Source: Lolium rigidum
Taxonomy: Eukaryota; Streptophyta; Magnoliopsida; Poales; Poaceae
Reading direction: 5' to 3'
Length of the DNA: 64,000 bases
Assembly: GCF_022539505.1 (NCBI RefSeq)
Contig: NC_061509.1
Location: 209,336,254 to 209,400,253 of the forward strand
Of the stretch, positions 1 through 11,553 are shown piece after piece (positions within the stretch are counted from its first letter, which is position 1; the number at the start of each line of letters is the position of its first letter). The notes under the pieces are model-generated. The model saw nothing but the letters and a program-made list of their open reading frames with translations. It was not told the origin of the DNA and searched no databases. The position numbers and the translations under genes are program-made.

Positions 1-1287
1 AGCGGCACTGCCGGGCCGGCCCAGCTTCGGGCCGCTGCGTCGCTCGCCCGCCCAGTCGCGCATTGCTCCGCCGCCTTCCGCGCGCCGCTCGCTCGGCCCA
101 GGCGCGCGCTCGCTTGCCCGCATGCCGCGCTGCCTTCGCTCGCTGCGCGCCCGCACATTTTTCTGCTGGCGGCACTGCCGGCCTTAGCAGGCCGGAACTG
201 CCGGGCTTTGCCTGGACGAGCCCAACGGGCAGAAATCCTGCAGCCCTTTAAATAGCTCTTCTTCCTCCTCTCGTTTTTTAGCTGCTTCACACACTTTTTG
301 CTCTCCTCCATTGCTAGTTTTTGAGAGCTCCCTCTACCTCAAATCCCTCCAATGATTCTTGAACCTTTTTAAGGGAAAAGGAAGAGGAGATCTAGATCTA
401 CAATTCTACCAATCAAATCCATCTCTTTGTGAGTGGAACTCTCTAGATCTAGATCTTGGTGTTCTTGGTGAATCCCTTTGTTCTTCCTCTCTTATTCCCC
501 CAATAGCTTTTGTAGCTTTGTTGGAATTTGAGAGAGAAGGACTTGAGCATCTTTGTGGTGTTCTTGCCATTGCATTTGGTGCATCGGTTTGAGTTCTCCA
601 CGGTGATTCGTGGAGGTGAAAGCAAGAAAGTTGTTACTCTTGGGTTCTTGGAACCCTAGACGGATTCTAGGCCTTTGTGGCGTTTTGTTGGGAGCCTCCA
701 ATTAAGTTGTGGATGTGTGCCCCAATCTTTGTGTAAGGCCCGGTTTCCGCCTCGAAGGAAATCCCTTAGTGGAACCGTGACCTAGGCCTTTGTGGCGAGG
801 GTCACCGGAGATTTAGGTGAGGCGCCTTCGTGGCGTTCGGTGTGTGTGGTGTGAGTACCGCATCTTGGGGTGAGGCCTTTGTGGCGTTGGTGTGCATCGA
901 GCAACCACACCTCAAGGTGAGCCTCTTGTGGCGTTCGGGAGCACTAAGCAACCGCACCTCTCCACCGGACATTAGCACTCGCAAGAGTGTGAACTCCGGG
1001 ATAAATCATCGTCTCCCGCGTGCCTCGGTTATCTCTATACCCGAGCTCTTTACTTATGCACTTTACCTTGTGATAGCCATCGTGCTTGAAGTTATATATA
1101 TCTTGCTATCACATACTTGCTTGTATTGCTTAGCGAAGTTGTTGGTGCACATAGGTGAACCATAGTATATAGGCTTTGGGCTTGACAAAGTAAACGCTAG
1201 TTTTATTCCGCATTTGTTAAGCCCATCTCGTAAAAGTTTTAAATCGCCTATTCACCCCCCCCTCTAGGCGACATCCGTGTCCTTTCA
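1..1287 (+). mobile_element. 3' portion of a copia-type LTR (window-truncated)
   Basis: The stretch ends in a C-rich tract, the string taggcgacatccgtg and CCTTTCA. It matches module by module the copia LTR at 26517-30403: a TATA-like box (tttaaatag near 246), the 'ggagatctagatct' block near 387, repeated 'cctttgtggcg' words at about 670-920, and the terminal taggcgac block. It stops at 1287 with no primer-binding site after it; minus-strand LINE sequence follows directly, so this is a solo or truncated LTR inserted into a LINE. The GC-rich first 240 bases differ completely from the same region of the other copy, so the upstream U3 modules are not shared. The start of the element lies before the window. 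Confidence 0.75.
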
Positions 1288-2745
1288 CATGTGCATATTC
1301 CAGAATTGACACCCCCCTTTCTATTAGATGTGTAGCTAGCCTAGTTAACAAACCATCATCTTGAGCCTTTTTTATGAAAACTGCTAAAATATCAACAACA
1401 ATATATCAAAGAGAAGAGGGGAAAGGGGATCCCCTCCTCAAGCCTTGATGTGTTGAAAAATAGGATCCAATTTCTTCATTAACATTAATCCCTACCTTAC
1501 CAGTGGTTACTGTTTTCATAACCAAATCCATCCATTGAGCTGGAAATCCTTTCACCTCCATAGATCGATACAAGAAATGCCATTTGACTTTATCAAAAGT
1601 TTCTAAAATCAATCTTAAAGAGGACCCTGACTTCTTTTTTTTGTGCACATCACCTCATGTAGGACACTCACCCCTTCCATTATATATCTACCCTTAATGA
1701 AAGATGTTTGGTTTAACATGATAATGTTCCAAATCACTTGAATAAGCCCGTTAACCAAAACTTTTGTTATGATTTTAAAATACACATTCAAGAGATAGAT
1801 GGGCCTGTACTTTTGAATTATATCTGCATCTTTCCCTTTTGGCGCTAAAGTTATCACTCCATAATTCAATCTATGAATGTCCAGTTCCCCTTTATCGAAA
1901 TCTGTTAACAAACCATAAAGGTCATGTTTAACTAGTTCCCAGTTTTTTTTAGTAAAACTCTGCATTAAAACCATCTGGACCAGCCGCTTTTGTTTGCTAC
2001 CATTTCAAACACAACAGTTTTTAATTCCTCCATAGTAAAATCTTTTTTCAATAGTTCACAATCTTCATCACTAAGTCTCTCTATTCCAACATCATTGAAG
2101 TGTATATTAGTAACATATGGATTGCCAAAGAGTTTTTTTTATAGAAGTCAGTAATGTATCTATTGAGATTTTCATGACCTTCTATTATATCCTCATCCTG
2201 ATTCAAACTAATAATCAAAGTTTTCCTCCTCCTCCCATTTGCTTTTGAGTAATAATATCTAGTGTTATTATCTCCCTCAATAAGTTATTTTTCTTTTGTC
2301 CTTTGTATCCATTTAATTTCCTCCTCTTTGATAATTATCCTCAGCTGGTCCTGGATTGCATTTTTGGTAACTCTATCTTCCTGTGTAAGGCCATATAGTT
2401 TCCCTTTCTTATCAATTTCATCCAACTGATAAGCAATGTCCCCCTGTAGTTCCTATATTCCCCTTCTATATTTAGATTCCATCCTTTCAAAGTTTTCCTC
2501 AAACATTCAAAACTTTTTTTCCATCTATATATTTTCCTTTCTCCAAGATATATTTTATTCCACACCCCACTCACTACATCTTTTAAGTCAGTCCTCATGA
2601 ACCAACAATTTTCAAATCTAAAAATTGGTGGTATTCGAGATATATCCTGATTTGATTAATATAGGTTTGTGGTTAGACAATTCACTAGGTAGAGTTGATG
2701 CACACACCAATGAAAGTTTTCCTCCCATGATGGAGATACCAATAA
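1288..2745 (-). pseudogene. L1-type LINE ORF2 fragment (end of endonuclease plus reverse transcriptase)
   Basis: Read on the minus strand, the fragment runs from an endonuclease tail (FENCWFMRTDLKDVVSGVWN near 2640-2580), through the linker around 2598-2341, to reverse transcriptase blocks: IIQKYRPIYLLNVYFKIITK near 1820, SFIKGRYIMEGV near 1690, FDKVKWHFLYRSMEVKGFP near 1580, and STHQGLRRGSPF near 1440. The last readable residues near 1295 are SILEYA, the start of the block that in L1 elements continues as the catalytic Y/FADD; the copia LTR cuts it there. Stops and frame changes between segments (about 1650, 1975-2340) show that it is dead. The family is the plant L1 clade, judged from motif order. 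No target duplication can be defined because the other side lies outside the window. Confidence 0.85.
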
Positions 2746-2915
2746 CCTACAACTATATATACTAGTAGACGAACTTGAAACATCTGCTGATATTAGTAGC
2801 TGGGAAGTCAGCACCTAATGTTGATTCAGACCATTTTTGCGGCAGAGCTGTCGTTACTCGTTACAGATCAACAAACTTAAAGTGCAAAGTAATTGAGCGA
2901 AAGAATTATAACCTA

Positions 2916-3002
2916 CTCCCATCTATATTAAGTGTCGAGGCTTTAGTTTAAATTTGTTCTAAATTGAACTAAAGCCGTTACACTTATTATGGATTGGAGC
3001 AC
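2916..3002. mobile_element. Stowaway-type MITE, degenerate
   Basis: A hairpin of about 87 bp: left arm ctcccatctatattaagtgt, right arm ending acacttattatggattggag, with inner arms ggctttagtt and aactaaagcc. TA precedes the left end. It lies about 130 bp beyond the stop codon of the bHLH gene and may be in its 3' UTR. Confidence 0.75.
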
Positions 3003-3134
3003 GAAATAAAAGTACCACAAGCAGGCTATCAGCTGGCGTAGTATATCCTACATAAGTTGAGTCGGATCAATCGCCTGTCGATCAAGCGGCAGAGCTACGG
3101 ATCAGAAACTTTGCAGCTATCAGTTAGGCAGGCA

Positions 3135-5547
3135 TCACCGGTACAGGCAGCCCCTGTACGCCGGCGTCCAGTAGTCCATCGCGTTGCCGTCCCGGTACAC
3201 TTCTGGTGTCCACGAGACAGGGACCAAGCAAAGCCCTCTCTCCCTCAGGTCATGCTCTCCTTCTCCCTTGCTCGCCTCCGCATGAACTCCGCCCCATGGA
3301 ATGTTGTTACAGTTAACCTGAAAAAGTGACACCAATAATGATTTACTATGCACAAATCAATCCCGATTACTTGTGTAAAAACTAAAAAGAACGGATCTTG
3401 CAGTAAGTTTGTACCTTGTTCCTGCTCGCGTTGGTGTACGGCTCACTTAGCAGCTGCAGAGAGTAAGAAAGTAGGAGAGGCAGGCCAATCAGCATAGCTC
3501 AACTCAAAAGGGCCACTCTCGATCTGCGATGGCGACATGTATGCGTGCACTGTCCCTATCTCATGTTTCTGGTAGTGTGCGAGACAGGACAAGTTGAGAC
3601 ATTCTTTATGTTGTTTCTCGGGTATATTTAAGCATGACTAGGAAGTCCACTTAGAAAAGGGAGCTCGACAAAGTCAATGTCAATGTGGAACCAGCTAAAC
3701 AGTCATTGCGACGATTCATTGCATCTTGGACGGATCGTGTTTCGATCGTGCGTGTGCGTATACGTTTCTCCTCTGGAGTACACTTTCTTTTTACTACTAG
3801 GAATGTTAGCGCGGGGGGTATAGGAATCGTTTACTTTCTTGGAAGCTTTTGTGACTAGCTAGGTCAAAATATACAGACCATATGCATGCATGGATCGTTT
3901 AGAAGAATAGCATATGCAGGGATCATTTGCAATAGTGTTACCTGTACTTGCTCGTGCAGAAACTTGATGTACTTGATGGTTTCAAACAGCACCGATGCTG
4001 TATCCGTCTGCTCATATGTCCAATTTTAACAAGTTAGAGTATAATAAGTGTAGTTTCACTAGTCGACGTATGAACAAGTTCTTCGTGCGTGTACCTTCCC
4101 GAACGGCGAAACGATTTGCTGCAGTGCTGTGATCTTCTCCCCCAGCTTCACTTTAGGAAGCTGTTGCTGCATTTGGTAATTAATCCAATGATCAACTCAA
4201 ACATGCTAATTGGATGGTTTGCTATCGAATATTGAACTTGGTTTTGCTGTTACCTTAGGAGGTGATGCTGCTTCCTGCTTGGATTTCTTGCCTGTGCTTT
4301 CGCGCCTTTCCTCGGATGATCGCTTCTTGCGATCACTCGCTGCCGCTCCACTGCCGCTGCTGCTACTCCTTGCCTGCAACAACCACACATGCCGCAACTC
4401 AAATTCACGTACAAATCACATATATATGCTGGTTTTTGAACGGTTGCCACTAATTAGCTGTACCACTACTTGTATATTATCGACCACTGTCATCAAATGA
4501 CATGGATATGTATGTGCAATTGTGCATGCAACTTACCGGCACGATCTCCTGCTCTTTTCTGCTGCTATCAGACGACCTATCGGTGCATCTCATGTATGGC
4601 GGAGGCGGCACCGATGTCGGTTCCTTGGTTGATCTGTAGCCACCGAAGGAGCTGAAATCCGGGAGACTCCTGATGTTAAAAGGACTCGCAGCCTCCATTC
4701 CTCGGCCTTCTTGGCAAATCTTGTCCATTCCACCCAAGCCTGAATAGTCCAGGCTAGCGTGCACCCCAGCACTAGTGCGGGTACTTATTTGCTGAAGAAA
4801 GGAAGCCATGGGGTTCCCGTGGTCTTGCTGGTGGTGGTTGCTGCTTTCCTTCCTTTGATGGTGGCCGTCGACGTAGGATGGCATGCAGCTCAGCAAGTTC
4901 ATCCCCTGGGCTTCGAGCGCAGCATTAGAACCGCTCCCCAAGAACAGCGGCGAGCCAGCGGCGACCTCGTACTTCATCGGAGAGATGTCGGAGCCTGCCT
5001 CGAACCGCGCCGTGAGGGAGGCTGGTGCTGTAGCATAACGGCCGGCGGGGACGTCCTCGAACATCTCCGGCGTCACGTTCTTCGACGCGAGCAGGTCCAG
5101 GAAGTTCTCCCTGTAGCTGGTGTTGTCGTTGCTTCTGAAGACACAAACTATAGTTAACTCCTGATGATCAAGGACACACATGCACGGCACATCAAGCATT
5201 CTCCTGGGAGTTCGTAGGGCATGCGTATAATTAAGTACTCACAGTTCGCCGTGGCTCCAGGCATGGCCGTGGACGTGCTCGCCAACCGGCAGGTGCATGT
5301 CTGCCACCGCCGGCGCCGAGTCGGCAGTGAAGGCCGGGCCGTCGAGAAGCGCCGCCGTAGTTCCAGCGTAGGGGTTCCAGGAGGGGGGAGGCTGCAAGGC
5401 CGCATGAGCCTGGTGATACTCCCACATGGTGGCGGCCGGCGAAGTGGTGGAGGAGGCGCACGCGGCGGAGTCCGGACGGTCGGTTGCGTCCTGCGGCTGC
5501 CGGGGCATGAAATACTGGATGTGCACCTCGCCTGCTTGTAGATGCAT
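3135..5547 (-). CDS. atypical bHLH transcription factor (bHLH112/123/110-like), 7 exons, 460 aa
   Basis: Exons on the minus strand: 5547-5243, 5134-4537, 4373-4254, 4166-4095, 4007-3942, 3453-3415 and 3317-3135 (stop TGA 3137-3135). Every intron is GT-AG; lengths sum to 1383 nt with no stop, which strongly supports the model. The helix-loop-helix spans exons 4-5 (residues about 346-387): KVKLGEKITALQQIVSPFGK, then TDTASVLFETIKYIKFLHEQ. Exon 6 gives LLSEPYTNASRNK, and exon 7 the clade's C-terminal signature RGLCLVPVS plus DYWTPAYRGCLYR. The Lys/Arg/Ser-rich stretch before the helix lacks the His-Glu-Arg pattern of E-box-binding bHLHs, as in this clade. The first 300 residues are low-complexity, with a conserved-looking NFLDLL block. 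In this family the protein is a nuclear regulator; the target process cannot be read from sequence. The start at 5547 is chosen because a TATA-like box lies about 65 bp upstream; Met at 5510 or 5428 is possible. Confidence 0.93.
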
Positions 5548-5611
5548 AGCCTGCGTGGATCGAACAAGGCGCAGTGGACCGAGTGGAGTGGACCAAAGGT
5601 TATGTGGGGGG

Positions 5612-5622
5612 CCTATTTGTAG
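5612..5622 (-). promoter_or_regulatory. TATA-like core promoter of the bHLH gene
   Basis: The minus strand reads ctacaaatagg here, 65-75 bp before the chosen ATG, the spacing expected for a core promoter with a short leader. No experimental start site is available; this is inference from sequence and position. Confidence 0.45.
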
Positions 5623-6821
5623 TCGATCGTAGGCGTTTGGAATATTTTCCGGCGAGGTTTTTGAGGAGGATATACACACGTCAAGATGACGCAAGCATGC
5701 GGGAAGACATCATTGAGAATTTTGTCTCTTTTCTTTCTCTTAAATATTTAGTGCAATTGTATGCTGTGGAGTACCCCATGCTTTAAAAGTTTCAGATTAT
5801 TATTAGATTGTTATGATATAGCTAGTGTGATTCCGTACTTTTAAGAACTGTTTATGCAAATCTTGGTGAAGCAAGGGCTAGCTACGTGTAGCTAGGCCGT
5901 TATATTATTCTACTTTTGAATTTTCGTGCAGCTCAGCTTCTTGAACAGTCTGAAGTGTTGCATTTCATATTAGCTCGCTAGAGCCTAGAGGCATTTCGCT
6001 TTATCTGGTCTCACCAACCCTTTTATTGTTTGACGACTAAACTAATACCGTTTGTCCACGAAAATAGTACCTTTTCGCCCTTAACTATTGTTAGAATTTT
6101 AGCTGGTCTCCCAACTGTAGCACACACTACTACATAGTAAATTGTCAAAAATATTTTTACAGTCAGCTCATGAAAAACCAACATCAAAAGCTGCAATCAA
6201 ACCAGACAACTTTGCTCGAATTTCTTGCAATTGGCCGCCTAGGTTTATATTTTGCACTAAAGTATCATAGAGTAACCCTATCTCTCATCCTTCCCCTTGT
6301 TTCTCACATCCGCGTCCCGCAACACCCTTGTCCAGAACCCTAATCATACCACTCACTCATAGGGACCATCATCAGAGCCGCAACACCCAAAAGAGAGCCG
6401 CCATAACTTCGTTGGCCAGCGTCGTCACTGCCCTCACATGGCCAACAAAAGGGGAGGAAAATAAGCCAGATACTTAAGGTGAGAGTCCATGACCTCCTCG
6501 CCCAAGGTCACCGCCATCGTATTTGATCTCGTGCATACGCTCTCCATGCCTCTAAGGACGCGCGTAAATGAGTCGATCCAACACATACAACTAAGACCAC
6601 CTCCTATCATGCCACATGTGATCGATGCTTCCACGACGTCCCCTCTATCACCTCACATGTGCTGCTCTTGACGCTGACCTAGAGCCACAAAGGCAGCCCC
6701 TCCTCGAAGGAAATCCATGTGCATCACCTTCTGCATCCATGACTAATGATTTTCAGGTCGTCGAAGTACTGCTTTTTGATTACATGTTCATGATAGCAAA
6801 TGCCCGAAAATTTCTTACCGA
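5623..6821. other. upstream intergenic region of the bHLH gene, no gene recognised
   Basis: About 1.2 kb of AT-rich, then mixed sequence. Short open frames around 6434-6840 show no recognisable domain or splice pattern. From about 6766 to the LINE insertion it resembles a degenerate unit of the tandem array that continues at 9032-9221. Confidence 0.5.
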
Positions 6822-6840
6822 TGATACTATTGCTATTTAA
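6822..6840. repeat. target-site duplication, left copy (RTE LINE)
   Basis: The 19-mer tgatactattgctatttaa occurs here and again at 9029-9047, exactly flanking the LINE. Confidence 0.9.
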
Positions 6841-9028
6841 GCGGGATAAGCGCGCCAAAGTCGCTAGAACAAAGTGGTGGAAGCTCAAGGGTGAGGCATC
6901 CCAGGCTTTCAGGGAGAGGGTTATTAAGGAGGGCCCTTGGGAGGAAGGAGGCGATGCAAACATGATGTGGACGAGTATGGCGACCTGCTTGCGGAAGGTC
7001 GCTGTAGAGGAGTTTGGGTTGACGAAGGGAAGTAGAAGGGAAGCTAAGGATACCTGGTGGTGGAACGATGAGGTCCAGAAGGTTATTAGGGAGAAAAAAG
7101 GATTGTTTCAGATGCCTATATCTGGACAGGAGTGCAGCTAACATGGAGAAGTACAAGGTGGCGAAGAAGGCTGCAAAGCGGGCGGTGAGTGAAGCAAGGG
7201 GTCGGGCGTATGAGGACCTCTACCAATGTTTAAACATGAAGGAAGGCGAAAGGGACATCTATAAGATGGCCAAGTTTAGGGAGAGGAAGACGAGGGATGT
7301 CAATGAAGTCAAATGCATCAAGGACGGAGATGATCAGCTTCTTGTGAAGGATGAGGCGATCAAGCGTAGATGGCGGGAGTACTTTGACAAACTTTACAAT
7401 GGAGAGGCTGAGAGCTCTACCATTGAGCTAGACGACTCCTTTGATGATACCAGCATGTGCTTTGTGCGACGTATTCAGGAGTCTGAGGTTAAGGAGGCGT
7501 TAAGGAGGATGAAAGGCGGCAAGGCGATGGGTCCTGATGGTATCCCCATCGAGGCGTGGAGAGGCCTTGGAGACGTAGCGATAGTATGGCTAACTAAGCT
7601 TTTCAACCTCATTTTTCGGTCAAACAGATGCCCGAAGAATGGAGGCGGAGTATTTTAGTACCAATCTTCAAGAACAAGGGGGATGTTCAAAGTTGTACTA
7701 ATTACCGTGGAATCAAGCTGATGAGCCATACTATGAAGCTATGGGAGAGAGTCATTGAGCACCGCTTAAGAAGGTTGACAAGCGTGACCAAAAATCAATT
7801 TGGTTTCATGCCTGGGAGGTCTACCATGGAAGCCATCTTATTGGTACGACGAGCTGATGGAGAGATACAGGGAGCAAAAGAAGGACCTTCATATGGTGTT
7901 CATTGATTTGGAGAAGGCCTACGATAAGATACCTCGGAATGTCATGTGGTGGGCCTTGGAGAAACACAAAGTCCCAATAAAGTACATTACCCTCATCAAG
8001 GATATGTATGATAATGTTGTGACAAGTGTTCGAACAAGCGATGGCTACACTGATGACTTTCCAATTAGAATAGGGCTACACCAAGGGTCAGCTTTGAGCC
8101 CTTATCTTTTTGATTTGGTGATGGATGAGGTCACAAGGGATATACAAGGAGACATCCCATGGTGTATGCTCTTTGCGGATGATGTGGTGCTAGTCGAGGA
8201 TAGTCGAACGGGGGTTAATAGAAAGTTAGAGTTGTGGAGGCGAACTCTCGAATCGAAAGGTTTTAGGCTTAGTAGAACTAAAACTGAATACATGAGGTGC
8301 AGTTTCAATTCTACTAGGCACGAGGAGGGAGAGGTTAGCCTTGATGGGCAGGTGGTACCGGAGAGAGACACTTTTTGATATTTGGGGTCCATGTTGCAGA
8401 AGGATGGCGATATCGACGAAGATGTGGGCCACCGAATCAAGGCTGGTTGGATGAAGTGGCGCCAAGCTTCTGGCGTACTCTATGACAAGAGAGTGCCACA
8501 AAAGCTAAAAGGAAGGTTTTATAGGACAGTTATCCGACCTGCGATGTTGTATGGCACTGAGTGTTGGCCAACGAAGAGACGACATATCCAACAGTTAAGT
8601 GTAGCAGAGATGCACATGTTGAGATGGATATGTGGCCACACAAGAAAGGATCGGGTACGGAACGACGATATATGGGAGAGAGTTGGGGTAGCACCGATTG
8701 AAGAGAAGCTGGTCCAACATCGTCTCAGATGGTTTGGACATATCAACGGAGGCCTCCGGAAGCGCCAGTGCATAGCGGACGGATAAAGCGTGATGAGAAT
8801 GTTAAGAGGGGTCGTGGTAGACCAAACTTGACACGGGAGGAGTCCGTTAAGAGAGATCTAAAGGTTTGGAATATCGACAAAGATTTAGCCATGGATAGGG
8901 GTGCGTGGAAGTTAGCTATCCACGTTCCGGAACCATGACTTGGCTTCGAGATCTTATTGGTTTCTACTCTAGCCTACCCCAACTTGTTTGGGACTGAAAG
9001 GCTTGGTTGTTGTTTGTTTGTTTGTTGT
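6841..9028 (+). mobile_element. RTE-type LINE, 5'-truncated, with frameshifted reverse transcriptase
   Basis: This is a non-LTR retrotransposon copy of 2188 bp. Reverse transcriptase motifs appear in order: GGKAMGPDGIPIEAW (about 7518), NYRGIKLMSHTMKLWERVIE (about 7700), [11 protein letters not shown] (about 7795), [11 protein letters not shown] (about 7905), [19 protein letters not shown] (about 8073) and the catalytic block LFADDVVL at about 8170. The C-terminal part (about 8520-8930) holds WFGHI and the Arg-rich GRGRPNLT segment typical of plant RTE elements. The frame changes near 7110, 7640, 7850 and 8745, and TGA interrupts it at 8376-8378, so it is inactive. The 3' end is the family-typical cctaccccaacttgtttggg followed by a (TTTG/TTG)n tail rather than poly(A). 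A perfect 19-bp target duplication flanks it. The endonuclease is missing, consistent with 5' truncation on insertion. Confidence 0.92.
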
Positions 9029-9047
9029 TGATACTATTGCTATTTAA
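9029..9047. repeat. target-site duplication, right copy (RTE LINE)
   Basis: Identical to 6822-6840; it directly follows the TTG-rich tail. Confidence 0.9.
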
Positions 9048-9221
9048 TTTAAAGTTCGTGACAACAATTCCACGAAAAAGTTCTAACATGCTTTGGTACT
9101 ATTGCTATTATTTCCATGTGTAGGACAACATACCCCCTTAAATGTCTGACATGTTGTACTATTTATATTATTTTTCATGTTTTGGACAACAAGCCCCATA
9201 AAATACCTTAACATGTGTTGG
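9032..9221. repeat. degenerate tandem array, about 60-65 bp units
   Basis: Units begin tactattgctatt at 9032 and 9097 and tactatttatatt at 9157. Each continues through a gacaacaa core and ends in an acatg(c)tttgg-like string. A more diverged unit appears at about 6766-6822, so the RTE LINE seems to have inserted inside the array. Confidence 0.6.
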
Positions 9222-10808
9222 TGCACTCAATATAATAGAAATTTTATTAGGGTTGTGGTTAGGTTTCAAGAGTTTGTTTTAATTACATTCGAACCAAACA
9301 TTCAATCCTTAACAAAAATCCTTAGTATTCTCTGATAGAACTACTGAAGCCAACATTTTGGCGATGAAGTTAAACCTAAGGCCTACACTTCCCAACGAAG
9401 TTAATCCTAGCTAATACCAACATTTGTTTTTTTGTTGACAAACACGTTTAATTGGTTCCTTTCACTTCAAAAAAATGTGTGGGTTCTTACTACCTTAGAT
9501 AGCATTGCAAATAACTCCCAATTTGGTCAATGATGATAAGCATTTCCTTTGTATTGATTGAGCGGTCCATGACGATAAGCATTTCCTTTGTTTATTAAGC
9601 ATTTTGATTTTGCATGATGAGATGAAGGACTAAAAACACTTAACAAGCGCCATGTGGAATCATCCATTCAATTCAATTTTATTAAGAGTTGATTTATCTC
9701 TGAGACAAAGGCATACATGTTCTTCCTTATTTTTTGTACATTTTTACAAGAAGTCCATTTTCTCACTCAAATATATAATTGTTCATGACTTTTGGCTTGG
9801 CGATCAAGGACCAAGCTTGCCTTTTCTTAATTAGGGACCTTGATTTGCATGGTGTGATCAGGATTAACTAAACATTCTCAACAATATAAGACAATCAAGG
9901 ATTTTGTATATATTATTAATTAAAAAGATTATATATGAAGCCTTATAGTTACTAACATTTATATGTGCGTACATTTTCTCAATGTTTTATCATGCGATCG
10001 CCGATTGTGTTGTCTTATGAGTTATGACTACCTGGAATTTCGCCTCTTGCATTAGTAAGATTTATTTTAAATAACAAGATGATCTAGTTTACTTAGCCAT
10101 TTCCATCTTTATGGCAATTTTGGTAAAACTACACAAGAAACTCAAAGTCTGATGCAATGAATTTCATAAACTTGTACAATGGGTTGAATTGTCATTGGCA
10201 CTGGTAGATTCTATCTATCCTAACCCCTTCATTGGAAGATAGAATCATGCTTCCACCATGCTATGTGAATTCTACATGTGGTGGAACCCAAGGGAGACAC
10301 ACGATGATGGTGCAATGAATAAATGGAGTTTACTTTTTATATACCAAAGCTTTGTAACATGAAATTGACATATTGATAACATAATTTATATATTGTGTCA
10401 TGCATGTCTTGATGTTTGATTTGGGAATGGAATGAAATAATTTTATTTACTGAGGAGTGTGAGTGAAGCTTAAATAGAAAACCAAGTACAATCCAGATTC
10501 TAGATAAACCAATGGATATGTTGTAGTTGGTTCATGGAACAAGGTGTGATATAGTAGCCTAGGTGGCAAATGATAACTACTCCAGTGATCACCATACCAT
10601 GGGGTTCTTGTTCCGACGTCTAAAATAAACTCTTATATATAGCTGTCTCTTTGCCTGACTGTGAAGACTCATGGGATCATGGGCTCCCCTACGCAGACGA
10701 CACATGTATCTACACGTAATGTGCTTTTGGAGCTAGCCGCAGCAACCTATATAAAACTATGTAAAAAAATGCAGGCCAAACATTCACAAAAATATAGTTA
10801 TTAAAGTA
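9222..10808. other. AT-rich intergenic DNA, no gene recognised
   Basis: No coding frame, RNA gene or complete transposon could be recognised. A short duplication of gataagcatttcctttgt occurs at about 9535 and 9573. Confidence 0.5.
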
Positions 10809-10816
10809 TTATTTAT

Positions 10817-11300
10817 CAATGTTCAAGAAATCGTTAATCTTAACTTATCGGTCAACCTTAAAATGAAGATTAATTGCTTATCGGCCGATTAATCGATTTT
10901 ATCGGTCGCCTATTTATCGGATTAATTTTTTTTTAAATCCTAATTTTCAGCATTCTATAATATGATATGTAAAAATAATATTGGAGCATTGAGCAGAAGC
11001 ATTACCTTGATTATTTGCATTTGAATCAACATAAATGGAAAATTTGAGCTAATGCACAGTTCTACAAGACCATACGACGAAAATATCGACTGCCATATCG
11101 AATTTCAGCGAAATTTCACTGACAATCGGCCGAAATATCGGTCAACAAAGTGAAAATCGGGCGAAATAGCAGCTCTCAAAATTGACCGAAATATCGGTGC
11201 CACGATAAATTAGCCGATATGCTGACATCTTATCGGTTACCACCCGATTCACGATAAATCGGCCGATAAATCAGTATCTCAGCCAATTTTTTGAACAATG
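10817..11300. mobile_element. hAT-like MITE, 484 bp, with 8-bp target duplication
   Basis: The left end caatgttcaagaaatcg and the reverse complement of the right end, cattgttcaaaaaattgg, form an imperfect terminal inverted repeat. The flanks are the perfect 8-mer ttatttat at 10809-10816 and 11301-11308; an 8-bp duplication is the hallmark of hAT elements. The interior has no coding capacity and is unusually dense in tatcgg / ccgata words on both strands, giving much internal fold-back potential. Superfamily is inferred from duplication length and the CA..TG end. Confidence 0.8.
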
Positions 11301-11475
11301 TTATTTATAAAAAATGGTATTGATAAAATATATAATAATTCTAAAAAAATCTATATGTTTTAAGTTCCATATTTTTACAACTTTTTTCTAGTGATTTGTA
11401 TCTAATTTTTCCTATATCTTCTATTCCTACTCACGTCCTTGTAAATCTTTATTTTAGCACAACAATTCGTAAATA

Positions 11476-11551
11476 CTCCCTCCGATCCATAATACTTGTT
11501 GTGGTTTAAATTCAAATTAAAACTAGGACAAGTACTATGGATCAGAGGGAA
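11476..11551. mobile_element. Stowaway MITE, 76 bp
   Basis: Arms are ctccctccgatccataatac and the near-complement gtactatggatcagagggaa, with TA on both sides (11474-11475 and 11552-11553). This is the Tc1/Mariner-type Stowaway structure of grasses. Confidence 0.9.
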
Positions 11552-11553
11552 TA

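Noticed and set aside
4210..5541. Plus-strand open frames over the bHLH gene (for example 4759-5157, 5221-5541)
   Set aside because: They are antisense to coding exons with strong GC bias and cross splice sites; no domain is visible.
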